From contig NZ_VCHX02000129.1 of assembly GCF_005768555.2 (NCBI RefSeq), positions 193,574-257,573 on the forward strand: a DNA stretch of 64,000 nt, given 5' to 3'. The notes under the pieces are model-generated. The model ran no database searches and had not been told where the DNA came from. It saw only the letters and a list, made by a program, of their open reading frames with translations. A program made the translations under genes and the position numbers. Within the stretch, counting starts at the first letter, position 1, and each line of letters opens with the position of its first letter. Origin of the DNA: Streptomyces sporangiiformans (GTDB lineage Bacteria > Actinomycetota > Actinomycetes > Streptomycetales > Streptomycetaceae). Positions 24,688-34,297 of the stretch are shown piece by piece.

Positions 24688-25745
24688 AGGCCAGCCTGCG
24701 CACCGTACGCCTCGATCTCACCGAGCCGCTGCGCATCTCCCGCTCCACCATGACCACCCGTGACGCCGTGTGGCTGACTGTCGAGCACGACGGCGTCACC
24801 GGCCATGGTGAGGCCGTCACCAGCATCTACTACGGGCTCGACGTCGAGACCCTTGAACGGCTCCTCGCCGCCGTCGGCGCGGAACTCGCCCGCTTCCCCG
24901 ACCCCGAGAGCGCCCTGGAGGCCCTGCGGGTGGGCGAGCCGGCCGACACGTACACGACGCCCCCGTCCGTGACGGCCGCCGCCGAGGCCGCGCTGCTCGA
25001 CCTCGTCGGCAAGCGCACGGGCAGCCCCGTCCACCGGCTGCTCGGTGCCGCCGCACCTCCGGTCGCGGCCACCGCCCGCACCATCGGCATCACCGCCCTG
25101 GCCCACGCGGCGGCACAGGCCCGCTGTCTCGCGGCGGATGGCTTCGAGATCATCAAGGTCAAGGCGGGAACCCCCGACCCGGAGGACGACGTGGAGCGCG
25201 TCCGCGTCATCCGCGACGCCGCGCCCCGGGCCCGGCTCCTGCTCGATCCCAACGGCGCCTGGACGGTGGCGCAGGCCGAAGCGCTGCTGCCCCGGTTCGC
25301 CGACCTCGGCGTGGAGGCCGTCGAGCAGCCCGTCGCGCCCGGCGACCCGGAAGCGCTGGGCACGCTGGCCGAACGCTCACCGCTGCCGGTCATCGCCGAC
25401 GAGGACGCCGTGGATCTGGAGGACGTGCGCCGCCTGGCCGGCCGCGTCCAGGGCGTCAACGTCAAGCTCGCCAAGTGCGGCGGGGTGCACGCGGCCCTGC
25501 GCATCGCCGAGGCGATCGACGGCAGTGGCACGGAGCTGATGCTCGGCTGCCTGACCGCCAGCAGCCTGGGCCTCGCGCCCGCCGTCCACCTCGCCGACCG
25601 GGCCCGCTGGGCCGACCTCGACGGACACCTGCTGCTCGCCCACGACCCGTGGACCGGGATCGGCGGCGAGAACGGCGTCGTCCGCGCAAGTGACCGTCCC
25701 GGCCTGGGAGTTCAGGAGGTGGGGGCGCATGAGGACGTGGCGTGA
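24684..25745 (+). CDS. Dipeptide-epimerase-like enolase superfamily protein
   Basis: 353 residues, muconate-lactonising subgroup. Catalytic and metal residues are seen in order: K158-V-K160, D188 (LLLDPNGAW), E214 (VEQPV), D239 (IADEDAV) and K261 (NVKLAK). This is the L-Ala-D/L-Glu (dipeptide) epimerase pattern, so it may invert a stereocentre in a dipeptide or amide formed by the ATP-grasp enzyme. GTG 24684 is set by GGAAAGGA and overlaps the previous stop by 4 bases. The MFS gene starts 17 bases before its end. Confidence 0.85.
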   Translation: MKASLRTVRLDLTEPLRISRSTMTTRDAVWLTVEHDGVTGHGEAVTSIYYGLDVETLERLLAAVGAELARFPDPESALEALRVGEPADTYTTPPSVTAAAEAALLDLVGKRTGSPVHRLLGAAAPPVAATARTIGITALAHAAAQARCLAADGFEIIKVKAGTPDPEDDVERVRVIRDAAPRARLLLDPNGAWTVAQAEALLPRFADLGVEAVEQPVAPGDPEALGTLAERSPLPVIADEDAVDLEDVRRLAGRVQGVNVKLAKCGGVHAALRIAEAIDGSGTELMLGCLTASSLGLAPAVHLADRARWADLDGHLLLAHDPWTGIGGENGVVRASDRPGLGVQEVGAHEDVA

Positions 25746-26991
25746 GATGCGCCGTTTCCCGCTCGCGGTCCAGCTCCTGCTGGTCAACCAGCTCGGCGTC
25801 AACACAGGCTTCTACCTCCTCATCCCCTACCTCGCCACCCACCTCACCGACCACCTGGGCATGTCGGCGGCCGTCGTCGGCATCGTGCTCGGCGTGCGCA
25901 ACCTCAGCCAGCAGGGGCTGTTCATCATCGGCGGCTCCGCCTCCGACCGGCTCGGCGCGCGCGGCGTCATCATCGCCGGCTGTGCCCTGCGCACTGTCGG
26001 GTTCGCCCTGTTCGCGCTCGGCGACAACCTGGCCGTACTGCTCGCCGCGTCCGTGCTCAGCGGGCTCGCCGGGGCACTGTTCAACCCCGCCGTGCGCACC
26101 TACATCGCGCAGGAGGCCGCGGAGCGCAGGGCCGAGGCGTTCGCCCTGTTCAACGTGTTCGCCACCACCGGCGCCCTGATCGGCCCGCTGCTGGGCAGCG
26201 CGCTGCTGCTCGTGGACTTCCGTACGTCCGCGCTCACCGCCGCCGGGATATTCGCCGCCCTCACCGTCGCGCAGGCCATGGTGCTGCCGGCCCGGGAAGT
26301 CGAGCCGGGCAAGGGCACGGTCCTCGCGGACTGGCGCGAGGTCCTGGGCAACAGGGCCTTCCTCGCCTTCGCGCTCGCCATGGTCGGCATGTTCACCCTG
26401 GAGAACCAGCTGTACCTGCTGCTGCCCGACGGAGCCCGGCAGGCCACCGGCTGGGACGGCGCCGCCGGACTCGTCTTCCTCGTGGGCACCCTCGCCAACC
26501 TGGCGCTGCAACTGCGCATCACCCGTGCCCTCAAGGAGCGGGGGGACCGGGCGCGCTGGATCGCGACGGGCCTGGGTCTCATGGCGCTGGCGTTCCTGCC
26601 GCCCGCCGTGGTGACGGTCGGCTCCGACGGTCCGGACGGCGCGGCCGACGCGGTGCTGCGCGCGCTGCCCGTCCTGGTCGGTGCCCTGCTGCTCTACCTC
26701 GGGGTGATGGTCGCCCAGCCGTTCGTGATGGAACTGATCCCCGGCTTCGGCCGGTCGGAGCTGACCGGCACCTACTTCGGCATCTTCTACGTGATCTCCG
26801 GCATCGCCGCCGCCGTCGGCAACACCCTCGTCGGCTGGGCCATGGACACCGGGGAGCGGGGTGACGCGGGCTGGCTGCCGTGGGCGTGCTGTGCCTTGTT
26901 CGGGCTCGCCTCCGCGCTGGGCGTGGCCTGGCTGCACCGGCTCGGGTCGCTGCCGGCGCCGTCGAAGCCCGCCGTACCCGCAACGGCCTGA
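25729..26991 (+). CDS. MFS transporter (probable metallophore exporter)
   Basis: 420 residues with about 12 hydrophobic segments. The cytoplasmic loop GGSASDRLGARGVIIAG is the MFS motif-A-like signature after TM2. ATG 25729 follows AGGAGG at 25714-25719, inside the 3' end of the epimerase gene. Metallophore clusters usually carry such an efflux pump (compare CntE for staphylopine), so export of the operon's product is inferred. Confidence 0.85.
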   Translation: MRTWREMRRFPLAVQLLLVNQLGVNTGFYLLIPYLATHLTDHLGMSAAVVGIVLGVRNLSQQGLFIIGGSASDRLGARGVIIAGCALRTVGFALFALGDNLAVLLAASVLSGLAGALFNPAVRTYIAQEAAERRAEAFALFNVFATTGALIGPLLGSALLLVDFRTSALTAAGIFAALTVAQAMVLPAREVEPGKGTVLADWREVLGNRAFLAFALAMVGMFTLENQLYLLLPDGARQATGWDGAAGLVFLVGTLANLALQLRITRALKERGDRARWIATGLGLMALAFLPPAVVTVGSDGPDGAADAVLRALPVLVGALLLYLGVMVAQPFVMELIPGFGRSELTGTYFGIFYVISGIAAAVGNTLVGWAMDTGERGDAGWLPWACCALFGLASALGVAWLHRLGSLPAPSKPAVPATA

Positions 26992-27002
26992 GGAGGCACG
27001 GC

Positions 27003-27806
27003 ATGACGTCCACGACCGTTCCGCACAACCTGCTCACCGACAACCCCGAGCTGTACGAGGCCCGCTTCCCCGACCCCGGCCGGCTGGCCGGGCGCTGGAC
27101 GGAGGACCGCCTCCGGCGGCACGGGGCGGGGCCGCGCGTGCTCGACATGGGCTGCGGCACCGGACGCGACGCCGCCCACCTCCACGGCGCCGGCCGCACA
27201 GTGACCGGTGCCGACCTCTCCGAGGCGATGCTCGCCCACGCCCGCACCCACCATCCCGGACCCGAGTACGTCCGCGCCGACCTGCACGGCTTCGACCTGG
27301 GCCGGGGCGTGTTCGATGCCGTCGTGTGCCTGGACAGCACCCTGCTGTACTGCCACACCAACGACCAGCTCGACGCCTTCCTCTCCTCCTGCCGACGCGC
27401 CCTCACGCCCGACGGTCTCCTGGTGGCGGAGATGCGCAACGGCGCGTACTTCCTCGGCCGTACCGACCTGCTGGACACACCCACCGTCCATTCCTTCACC
27501 CGGCAGGGCACCGTCCACCGGTCCACCACCACGCTCACCGTGGACCGCACGGCCCAGCTCCTGCGCCGTACGCGCGTGTGGACCGCCGACGACGGGTCGG
27601 CGCCGGTCGAGCAGCGTTCCGCGTGGCGGCTGCTGTTCCCACAGGAGCTGCGTCACCTGCTGGCCGCACATGGCTTCGAGGTGCTCGAACTCCACGACGG
27701 GCCAGGCCCGCGCACCGAGCCGCCGTGGCAGGAAGGCCGACTGCCCGGCGCCACGACGGACGCGGACCGGCTGCACGTCGTCGCCCGCCTGAACTCCACC
27801 CACTGA
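27003..27806 (+). CDS. Class I SAM-dependent methyltransferase
   Basis: 267 residues. Motif I is VLDMGCGTGRDAAHLHGAG (about 46-64), followed by GADLSEAMLA and the post-motif strand DAVVCLDSTLLYCH. It is likely a small-molecule N- or O-methyltransferase tailoring the operon's product. AGGAGG (26991-26996) precedes ATG 27003, 11 bases after the MFS stop. Confidence 0.85.
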   Translation: MTSTTVPHNLLTDNPELYEARFPDPGRLAGRWTEDRLRRHGAGPRVLDMGCGTGRDAAHLHGAGRTVTGADLSEAMLAHARTHHPGPEYVRADLHGFDLGRGVFDAVVCLDSTLLYCHTNDQLDAFLSSCRRALTPDGLLVAEMRNGAYFLGRTDLLDTPTVHSFTRQGTVHRSTTTLTVDRTAQLLRRTRVWTADDGSAPVEQRSAWRLLFPQELRHLLAAHGFEVLELHDGPGPRTEPPWQEGRLPGATTDADRLHVVARLNSTH

Positions 27807-27829
27807 CACCCACACCCCAAGGAACGATC

Positions 27830-29404
27830 ATGGACGACGAACGCTTCCCCGGGCTGCACCGCCGCGGCTTCCTCGCCGCCACGGGCGCCGCCTCACTCGG
27901 CGCGCTCGCTCTCGCAGGATGCGGCGGCTCCGGCAGCGAGGGCTCCGACGCCAAGGGCGACGGCACACCGAAGCGAGGCGGGCGACTGCGCGCCGCGTTC
28001 GCGGGCGGCGGCGCCGGCGAGACCCTCGATCCGCACCTGGCCAACCTCTTCGCCGACGCCGCCCGCGCCAAGGCGATGTACGACAAGCTCGCCGACTATG
28101 GCGCCGACCTCTCCGCCCAGCCCCGCCTCGCCGAGAAATGGGAGTCGAACAAGACCCTCGACCGCTGGCAGGTCACGCTGCGCAAGGCGACCTTCCACGA
28201 CGGCAAGCCCGTCACCGCCGCCGACGTCCTCTACAGCTACCGGCGCATCGCCGACCCGAAGCAGGCGTTCCGCGCCAAAGCGTCCCTGGACCCCATCGAC
28301 CTCGACGCCAGCCGCGCCACCGGCGAGCGGAGCATCGAGTTCGTCCTCAAACGGCCCACCGCCGAACTCCCCAACATCCTGGCCGCGTTCGGCGCCTACA
28401 TCGTCCCAAAGGACGCCTCCGACTTCGACAAGAAGCCGATCGGCTCCGGCCCCTTCCGGTTCGTCTCCTTCACCCCCGGCCGCTCCGCCGTCTTCCGCCG
28501 CTACGACGACTACTGGGAGGGGGCCCCGCACCTCGACGAGCTCGAGTTCGTCGTCGCCAACGAGGAGTCCGCCCGCGTCAACGCACTCCTCGGCGGACAG
28601 GTCGAGTACGCCCACGAGCTCAACCCCACCACCGCCCGCGCCCACGAGGGCAAGGGACAGATCGAGATCGTGCGGCTCCGCAACAGCGCCATGCAGGGCT
28701 TCGCGATGAAGACCGACCGGGCCCCCTTCGACGACAAGCGCGTACGCGAGGCGTTCTTCCTCATCGCCGACCGCAAGGAACTCGTCGACGGCGCCCTGTC
28801 CGGCGCGGGTGTGATCGGCAACGACCTGTTCGGCAAGGGCTACGAGTACTACGCCGACGGCCTCCCCCAACGGGCACAGGACCTCGACAAGGCCCGCGCC
28901 CTGCTCAAGCAGGCCGGCGCCGAGGACCTGAAGGTCACCCTCGACACCTCGGCCGTCGCCGCCGGGTTCACCGAGTCCGCCGGCATCTTCCGCGACCAGG
29001 CGAAGAAGGCGGGCGTCACCGTCGACGTGAAGATGGGCAGCAAGGACTCCTACTGGGCCGACATCCTCGACAACGGCACCCTGTGCTGCTATCGCTCCGG
29101 CGCCCTGCCCATCGAGGCCCACATCTCCCAGCGACTGCTCACCGACTCCACCACCAACGCGACCAAGTGGAAGCACAAGGACTTCGACGCCCTGTACCAG
29201 CAGGCCCAGTCCACCCGCGGCAAGACCGAACGGGCGGCCGTCTACGAGCGGATGCAGCGCCGCCTGTACAGCGAGGGCGGCTTTCTCATCTGGGGGTTCG
29301 CCGACTGGATCCTCGGAACGGCCCGCAATGTGGGAGGAGTTTCGACCAAGGCCCCCGCCAACACGCTCGACTGGGCCCGCTTCGACAAGGTCTGGCTCGC
29401 GTGA
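27830..29404 (+). CDS. ABC transporter substrate-binding lipoprotein, Opp/Nik type
   Basis: 524 residues, SBP family 5. It has a twin-arginine-like HRRGFLA start and a lipobox LALAGC with Cys31. Typical blocks are WQVTLRKATFHDGKPVTAAD and IGSGPFRFVSF. Family 5 proteins bind peptides, nickel chelates and opine metallophores (CntA). In this operon it would capture the metal-loaded product outside the membrane. AAGGAAC precedes ATG 27830. It overlaps the permease GTG by 4 bases. Confidence 0.88.
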   Translation: MDDERFPGLHRRGFLAATGAASLGALALAGCGGSGSEGSDAKGDGTPKRGGRLRAAFAGGGAGETLDPHLANLFADAARAKAMYDKLADYGADLSAQPRLAEKWESNKTLDRWQVTLRKATFHDGKPVTAADVLYSYRRIADPKQAFRAKASLDPIDLDASRATGERSIEFVLKRPTAELPNILAAFGAYIVPKDASDFDKKPIGSGPFRFVSFTPGRSAVFRRYDDYWEGAPHLDELEFVVANEESARVNALLGGQVEYAHELNPTTARAHEGKGQIEIVRLRNSAMQGFAMKTDRAPFDDKRVREAFFLIADRKELVDGALSGAGVIGNDLFGKGYEYYADGLPQRAQDLDKARALLKQAGAEDLKVTLDTSAVAAGFTESAGIFRDQAKKAGVTVDVKMGSKDSYWADILDNGTLCCYRSGALPIEAHISQRLLTDSTTNATKWKHKDFDALYQQAQSTRGKTERAAVYERMQRRLYSEGGFLIWGFADWILGTARNVGGVSTKAPANTLDWARFDKVWLA

Positions 29405-30354
29405 GCGGACTGCGTTCCTTCGTCGCCCGGCGGCTGCTCCTCGGCGTCGCGCAGACCGTGGCCGTGGTGCTGCTGGTCTTCGCGCTCACCGAGGCGCTGC
29501 CGGGCGACGCCGCCGTCGCCCTGGCCGGCGACCAGCCCGACCCCGCCCGGATCGCCGCCATCCGCGAGGCCATGCACCTCGACAGGCCCGCCTACGAGCG
29601 GCTCGCCGACTGGGCGACGGGCCTGTTCCACGGCGACCTCGGCACCTCCCTGACCTCCGGCCGCCCGGTCGGCCAGTACATCGCCGACGGCTTCGGCCCG
29701 ACCCTCCTGCTGGCCACGCTCACCGTGGCCCTGCTCGTCCCGATCGGCTTCGGCCTCGGCGTGCTCGCCGCCCGCCACGAAGGGCGCCTCGCCGACCGGC
29801 TGATCAGCTCGGTCACGCTCGCCGTGTACGCGGTGCCCGAGTTCGCCCTCGGAGTGCTGCTGGTGACCGTCCTCGCGCTCCGGCTGGGCTGGCTGCCGCC
29901 GACCGCCGTCGGTTACGGCACCGATCTGCTCGGTCACCCGGCCGCGCTCGTCCTGCCCGTGCTGGTCCTGCTGTCCCGCCCGGTCTGCTCCCTGTCCCGC
30001 CTGGTGCGGGCCGGCATGATCGACGCGCTCGCCTCCCCCTACGTGGCCCAGGCCCGCCGCTACGGCATCTCCGGCACCCGCATCCGCTACGCCCACGCCC
30101 TTCCGGGCGCCCTCGCCCCCGCCGTCCAGCAACTCGCCCGCACCGTCGACTGGTTGCTGAGCGGCGTCATCGTCGTGGAGGCGCTCTACGTGATCCCGGG
30201 ACTCGGCACCGTCCTGCTCAACGCCGTCGCCGAACGTGACGTGCCGGTGGTCCAGGGGCTCGCCGTGGTGTTCGGCGTGCTGACCGTCGTCCTGAACCTG
30301 GGCGCGGATCTCGTCGCCCACCGTCTCGCGCCCCGGGCGGCGGTGGCCGCATGA
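29401..30354 (+). CDS. ABC transporter permease, DppB/OppB type
   Basis: 317 residues, about six TM helices. It begins LRSFVARRLLLGVAQTVAVV, with ALPGDAA and the large periplasmic loop DLGTSLTSGRPV typical of DppB/NikB. The EAA loop is GISGTRIRYAHALPGALAP. Coupled at both ends by 4-base overlaps (GTGA with the binding protein, ATGA with the second permease). It forms the channel of the importer with the next gene product. Confidence 0.88.
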   Translation: MSGLRSFVARRLLLGVAQTVAVVLLVFALTEALPGDAAVALAGDQPDPARIAAIREAMHLDRPAYERLADWATGLFHGDLGTSLTSGRPVGQYIADGFGPTLLLATLTVALLVPIGFGLGVLAARHEGRLADRLISSVTLAVYAVPEFALGVLLVTVLALRLGWLPPTAVGYGTDLLGHPAALVLPVLVLLSRPVCSLSRLVRAGMIDALASPYVAQARRYGISGTRIRYAHALPGALAPAVQQLARTVDWLLSGVIVVEALYVIPGLGTVLLNAVAERDVPVVQGLAVVFGVLTVVLNLGADLVAHRLAPRAAVAA

Positions 30355-31241
30355 CGAAGCGTGGCCACATGACGAAGCTACGGACGGCCCGCTTCGCCCT
30401 CGGCGTGACGATCGTCATCGTGCCCCTCGTGCTCGCCCTGCTGGGCCCGCTGTTCGCCGGCGAACCGGGACCGCGGACGACGTCCTTCACTGTCGGCGAC
30501 GGCCACTGGCTCGGCACCGACTTCGTGGGCCGGGACGTATGGCAGCAGGTGCTGCACGGCGGCCGGCCGGTCGTGCTGACCGCCCTCGCCGCCACCGCGC
30601 TGTCGTATCTCGTCGCGCTCCCCGTCGGCCTGGTCAGCGCGCTCACCCATCGCCGCTGGCTGGAGGAGCTGCTGATGCGTCCCCTGGACGTCCTGCTCGC
30701 CGTCCCTTCACTCCTGCTGATCCTGCTGGCCGCCACCGTGTTCTCCCCCGACCCCGTCGGTCTGGCCCTGCTGGTGGCACTGGTGAACGTGCCCGACGCG
30801 GCCCGGCTCGTACGCGCCGCCGCCACGGAGGCCGCCGCCCGCCCCGCCGTCGAGGCGCTGCGCATGCAGGGCGAGACCTGGTGGCGCATGGCCGTCGACT
30901 ACGTCGGCCGTTCCATGCTGCGCACCCTGGTCGCCGACGCCGGCACCCGGCTGACCGGCGTGCTGTACCTGGTGGCCACGGCCGCGTTCCTCGGTGTCGG
31001 GGTCGCCCCGGACGCCGCGGACTGGGCGGTCATGGTCGACCGCAACCGCACCGGCCTGTTCGTCCAGCCGTGGGCCGTGGTCGCCCCCGCCCTGCTGATC
31101 GTCGCCCTGACGATGGGCACCAACCTCCTCTTCGACGCCGCGCTCTCGGACGACCGCCTGAGCGAGCGTGTCCGGGGCGAGAAGCTCCCGGACGCGACCA
31201 GGACCCTCCGCGACGGGGCAAGGAGTGAAGCACGCACGTGA
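30351..31241 (+). CDS. ABC transporter permease, DppC/OppC type
   Basis: 296 residues with about six TM helices. It contains the OppC hallmark GTDFVGRDVWQQVLHGGR, an EAA-type loop EALRMQGETWWRMAVDYV, and C-terminal WAVVAPALLIVALTMGTNLL. A second ATG six codons in (30369) is an alternative start. The stop overlaps the ATPase GTG by 4 bases. Confidence 0.88.
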   Translation: MTKRGHMTKLRTARFALGVTIVIVPLVLALLGPLFAGEPGPRTTSFTVGDGHWLGTDFVGRDVWQQVLHGGRPVVLTALAATALSYLVALPVGLVSALTHRRWLEELLMRPLDVLLAVPSLLLILLAATVFSPDPVGLALLVALVNVPDAARLVRAAATEAAARPAVEALRMQGETWWRMAVDYVGRSMLRTLVADAGTRLTGVLYLVATAAFLGVGVAPDAADWAVMVDRNRTGLFVQPWAVVAPALLIVALTMGTNLLFDAALSDDRLSERVRGEKLPDATRTLRDGARSEART

Positions 31242-32848
31242 ACCACACAGACGACACGACGGGCGAGGCCCGTGACACCACCGTCGCGCCCGTGGCCGAG
31301 ATCCGGAACCTGCGCGTCGAGGTCGGCGGCAGGGCGATCGTCGACGGAGTGAGCCTCAAAGCCCTCCCCGGCAAGGTCACCGCCCTGGTCGGCGCCTCGG
31401 GCAGTGGCAAGACCACGACCGGCCTCGCCCTGCTCGGCGAGTACCCGTCCGGCGCCCACGTGACCGGCGACGTACGCCTGGCGGCCGACGGCCTGGCCGG
31501 ATACATCCCCCAGCACCCGGCCACCGCTCTCAATCCCGCGCGCCGCGTCTCCGCCCTCCTGACGGACATCGCCCGCGCCCAGGTACGCCACCTGCCCCGT
31601 GGCCGGCGCAGGACAGCGGCCCGCGAACGCGTCCTGCGCGCCCTCGCCGAGGCCCAGGTCCCGGACGCCGAGATCCTGTTGCGCCGCTACCCGCACCAGC
31701 TCTCCGGCGGCCAGCAGCAACGCGTCGTCCTCGCCCAGGCCCTGCTGCTCGGCGCCCGGGTCGTCGTCGCCGACGAGCCCACCACCGGTCAGGACGCACT
31801 GACCAAGAGCCGCGTCGTCGACCAGCTGGCGGCCGTCGCGGCACGTGGCATCGGCGTCGTCCTGCTCAGCCACGACCTGGACGTCGTACGGGTGCTCGCC
31901 GACGAGGTGATCGTCATGCGGGCGGGCCGGGTCGTGGAGTCGGGCCCGGCGCACCGCCTGTGGCTCGCGCCCCAGCACGAATGGACCCGCGAACTGCTCT
32001 CCGGGCAACCGGAGTTCACGGAACCGGAAACCGCCACCGGCTCCGGAACCGCCCCCGGCGCCGGTCGCCCCGCCCTGCGGATACGCGACCTGACCGCCCG
32101 CCACCGCAACAGCACACGCGGCACGACCGAGGTACTGCGCCTGACCGGACTCGACCTGCGCGCGGGCGAGAGTCTGGCCGTCGTCGGCCGCTCCGGAAGC
32201 GGCAAGACCACCCTCGCCCGCTGCCTGGCCGGACTCCACCGCGACCACGACGGAGAGATCCTCCTCGACGGCACACCGCTGCCGCGCAGCCTGCGCGACC
32301 GCGGCCGCGCACAGCTGGCGGCCGTGCAGTACGTCTTCCAGGACGCGCGCGCCTCCTTCGACGAACACCGTCCCGTCCTGCACCAGGTCGCCCGCACCGC
32401 GATACGGCTGCGCCGCACCGAGACTTCCGCCGCGACGCAGGAGGCCCTGGCCACTCTGACCGGCCTCGGCCTGCCCGAGGACCTGGTCCGCCGACGCCCC
32501 GGACAGCTCTCCGGCGGCGAACTCCAGCGCGCGGCCCTCGCCCGCGCCCTGCTCGCCCGGCCCCGCGTCCTCATCTGCGACGAGATCACCTCCGGCCTCG
32601 ACTCGATCACCCGCCGGGGCATCCTCGGCATCCTCACCACCCTGCTCCACGACCGCGACGACCTGTCCCTCGTCCTGATCACCCACGACCTGGACACAGC
32701 CGCCCTGGCCCACCGCATCGCCGTCCTGGACGCCGGCGAACTCGTCGAACAGGGACCGGCCCGACGAGTCCTCAGCACACCGAGCCACCCGTTCACCGTG
32801 TCCCTCATGGAAACAACGACACGGCTGGGAGCGGGAACGGGCACCTGA
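31238..32848 (+). CDS. Fused double ATPase of the Opp/Nik-type importer
   Basis: 536 residues holding two complete ABC domains. Domain 1 (about 15-240) has Walker A GASGSGKTT, signature LSGGQQQR and Walker B VVVADEPTTGQD. Domain 2 (about 285-525) has GRSGSGKTT, LSGGELQR and VLICDEITSGLD. The usual separate DppD and DppF subunits are thus one chain. It completes a five-component importer and is the last gene of the operon. Confidence 0.9.
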   Translation: MNHTDDTTGEARDTTVAPVAEIRNLRVEVGGRAIVDGVSLKALPGKVTALVGASGSGKTTTGLALLGEYPSGAHVTGDVRLAADGLAGYIPQHPATALNPARRVSALLTDIARAQVRHLPRGRRRTAARERVLRALAEAQVPDAEILLRRYPHQLSGGQQQRVVLAQALLLGARVVVADEPTTGQDALTKSRVVDQLAAVAARGIGVVLLSHDLDVVRVLADEVIVMRAGRVVESGPAHRLWLAPQHEWTRELLSGQPEFTEPETATGSGTAPGAGRPALRIRDLTARHRNSTRGTTEVLRLTGLDLRAGESLAVVGRSGSGKTTLARCLAGLHRDHDGEILLDGTPLPRSLRDRGRAQLAAVQYVFQDARASFDEHRPVLHQVARTAIRLRRTETSAATQEALATLTGLGLPEDLVRRRPGQLSGGELQRAALARALLARPRVLICDEITSGLDSITRRGILGILTTLLHDRDDLSLVLITHDLDTAALAHRIAVLDAGELVEQGPARRVLSTPSHPFTVSLMETTTRLGAGTGT

Positions 32849-33118
32849 CCGTCAGGCGGAGGGGCCGCGGGCGGCGCTCCAAGCGCTTCCGGAACTCATC
32901 GCCAAGCACACGGCGGAAACTGGCAGCCGGCGCAGCAACGTCGAGCCCAGTCCGCTGCGCCCGGCTCTCACCAGCCTGGTTGGGGCCGAGTGCCTGGAGC
33001 GACGCGCGGCGTCTTCGACGGAGTACTGCGCATGCTCCGCCACCCAATCCCGGCACTCAGGCTCGAAGCGGTCTCGGATGCGTCCCGCGGGTCTGCCGGG
33101 CTTCCAGTGCCCCCGTCG
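32849..33118. other. Gap between the importer operon and the P450 gene
   Basis: 270 bases between convergent genes. A plus-strand frame (about 32870-33010; ...ALQALPELIAKHTAETGSRR...) has some protein-like periodicity but no start, no end context and no recognisable domain. I see no strong hairpin terminator. It may be a remnant, but I do not call a gene. Confidence 0.4.
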
Positions 33119-34297
33119 TCACAGGATGAGCGGCAGGGATGTGAGGCCGCGCATCAACCGCGTGTGCCGCCAGTCCAGTTCCTCGACGGGGACTGCCAGT
33201 CGGACGTCGGGGAAGCGGGAGATGACCGCGCGGAGGGCGAGTTCGCCTTCGGCTCGTGCGAGGGGTGCTCCAAGGCATCGGTGGATGCCGTGGCCGAAGG
33301 CGAGGTGCCCGGTGGCACCCCGGTCGAGATCGAGCTGGTCCGGCCCGGGGAATCGGTCGGGGTCGCGGTTGGCGGCGCCGGGAGCGATGAGTACCGGTAC
33401 GCCTTCGGGGATCACGGTCCCGCCGAGTGTGAGCTCTTGGGTGCTGTAGCGGAACGTGGCGATCCCGACGGGCGAGTCGAAGCGCAGCAACTCGTCCAGC
33501 GCGCTGCCGAGGCGCTGTGGTTCGGCCCTCAACCGCGCGAGTGACTCGGGGTGCTGCAGAAGAGCCAAGGCCGCGTTGCCGATGAAGTTGGTGGTGGTCT
33601 CATGGCCGGCCACGAGCAGGAGCACGGCGAGCGACACGAGTTCGTCCTCGGTCAGCTGGTCCTGGCCGTCGCGTACGGCGATGAGGTCGTCGAGCAGGCT
33701 CTCGCCGGGCGAGCTGCGCCTGGAGGCGACCAGGTCGGTCATGTAGCCGCCGACGGCATGTGAGGCGGCGTCGATCCGCCGGGGATCTCCGGCGGCGAAC
33801 AGCTGGCTCGACCACGTGCGCACGAGCCGACGGTCGGATTCGGGTACCCCCAGCATCTCGCAGATGACGGTGACCGGCAGCGGTACCGCGAGGCTCGCGA
33901 CGAGGTCCACTGGTCCGTGATCCGGCCAGGCGTCGAGCAACTCGTCGACCAGGCCGGCGATGTAGGGGCGTAACCGCGTGACGGCCCCGGTGGTGAACGC
34001 CTTCGTCACCAGCGCCCTCAGTCGTGCGTGCTGCGGGGGGTCGGTGGCGAGCATGTTCCGGGAAACGGCCGGATGGAGATCGCGCTGCGACGGCCGGCCT
34101 GCGAAGAACCGCATGGTGTCCTTCGAGAGCCGAGGATCGGTGAATGCCTCCCGGGCCTCCGCGTAGCCCGTGACCAGGTAGCTGTAGCGCCCTCCCGAAC
34201 CGGTGGGCACCTTCCGCACCGGCGCCGTGTCTCGCAGCCGGCCGTAGGTCGGGTAGGGATCGGCGAAGAACCGCGGGTCCTGCAACGGGTCGGTCAC
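33119..34297 (-). CDS. Cytochrome P450 (contains a TTA codon)
   Basis: 392 residues, bacterial class I P450. The I-helix is LLVAGHETTTNF, the ExxR motif is in LDELLRFDSP and the heme-cysteine loop is FGHGIHRCLGAPLAR. It oxidises an unknown small molecule and needs ferredoxin partners not encoded here. Codon 109 (plus 33971-33973) is TTA, rare in Streptomyces, which would make full translation depend on the bldA tRNA. It overlaps the upstream membrane-protein gene by 4 bases, forming an operon with it and the ImmA/IrrE gene. Confidence 0.92.
   Translation of the reverse strand: MTDPLQDPRFFADPYPTYGRLRDTAPVRKVPTGSGGRYSYLVTGYAEAREAFTDPRLSKDTMRFFAGRPSQRDLHPAVSRNMLATDPPQHARLRALVTKAFTTGAVTRLRPYIAGLVDELLDAWPDHGPVDLVASLAVPLPVTVICEMLGVPESDRRLVRTWSSQLFAAGDPRRIDAASHAVGGYMTDLVASRRSSPGESLLDDLIAVRDGQDQLTEDELVSLAVLLLVAGHETTTNFIGNAALALLQHPESLARLRAEPQRLGSALDELLRFDSPVGIATFRYSTQELTLGGTVIPEGVPVLIAPGAANRDPDRFPGPDQLDLDRGATGHLAFGHGIHRCLGAPLARAEGELALRAVISRFPDVRLAVPVEELDWRHTRLMRGLTSLPLIL

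Noticed and set aside
32870..33010. Possible small coding remnant after the importer operon
   Set aside because: Some codon periodicity, but no start, no recognisable domain and no context; not enough for a call.
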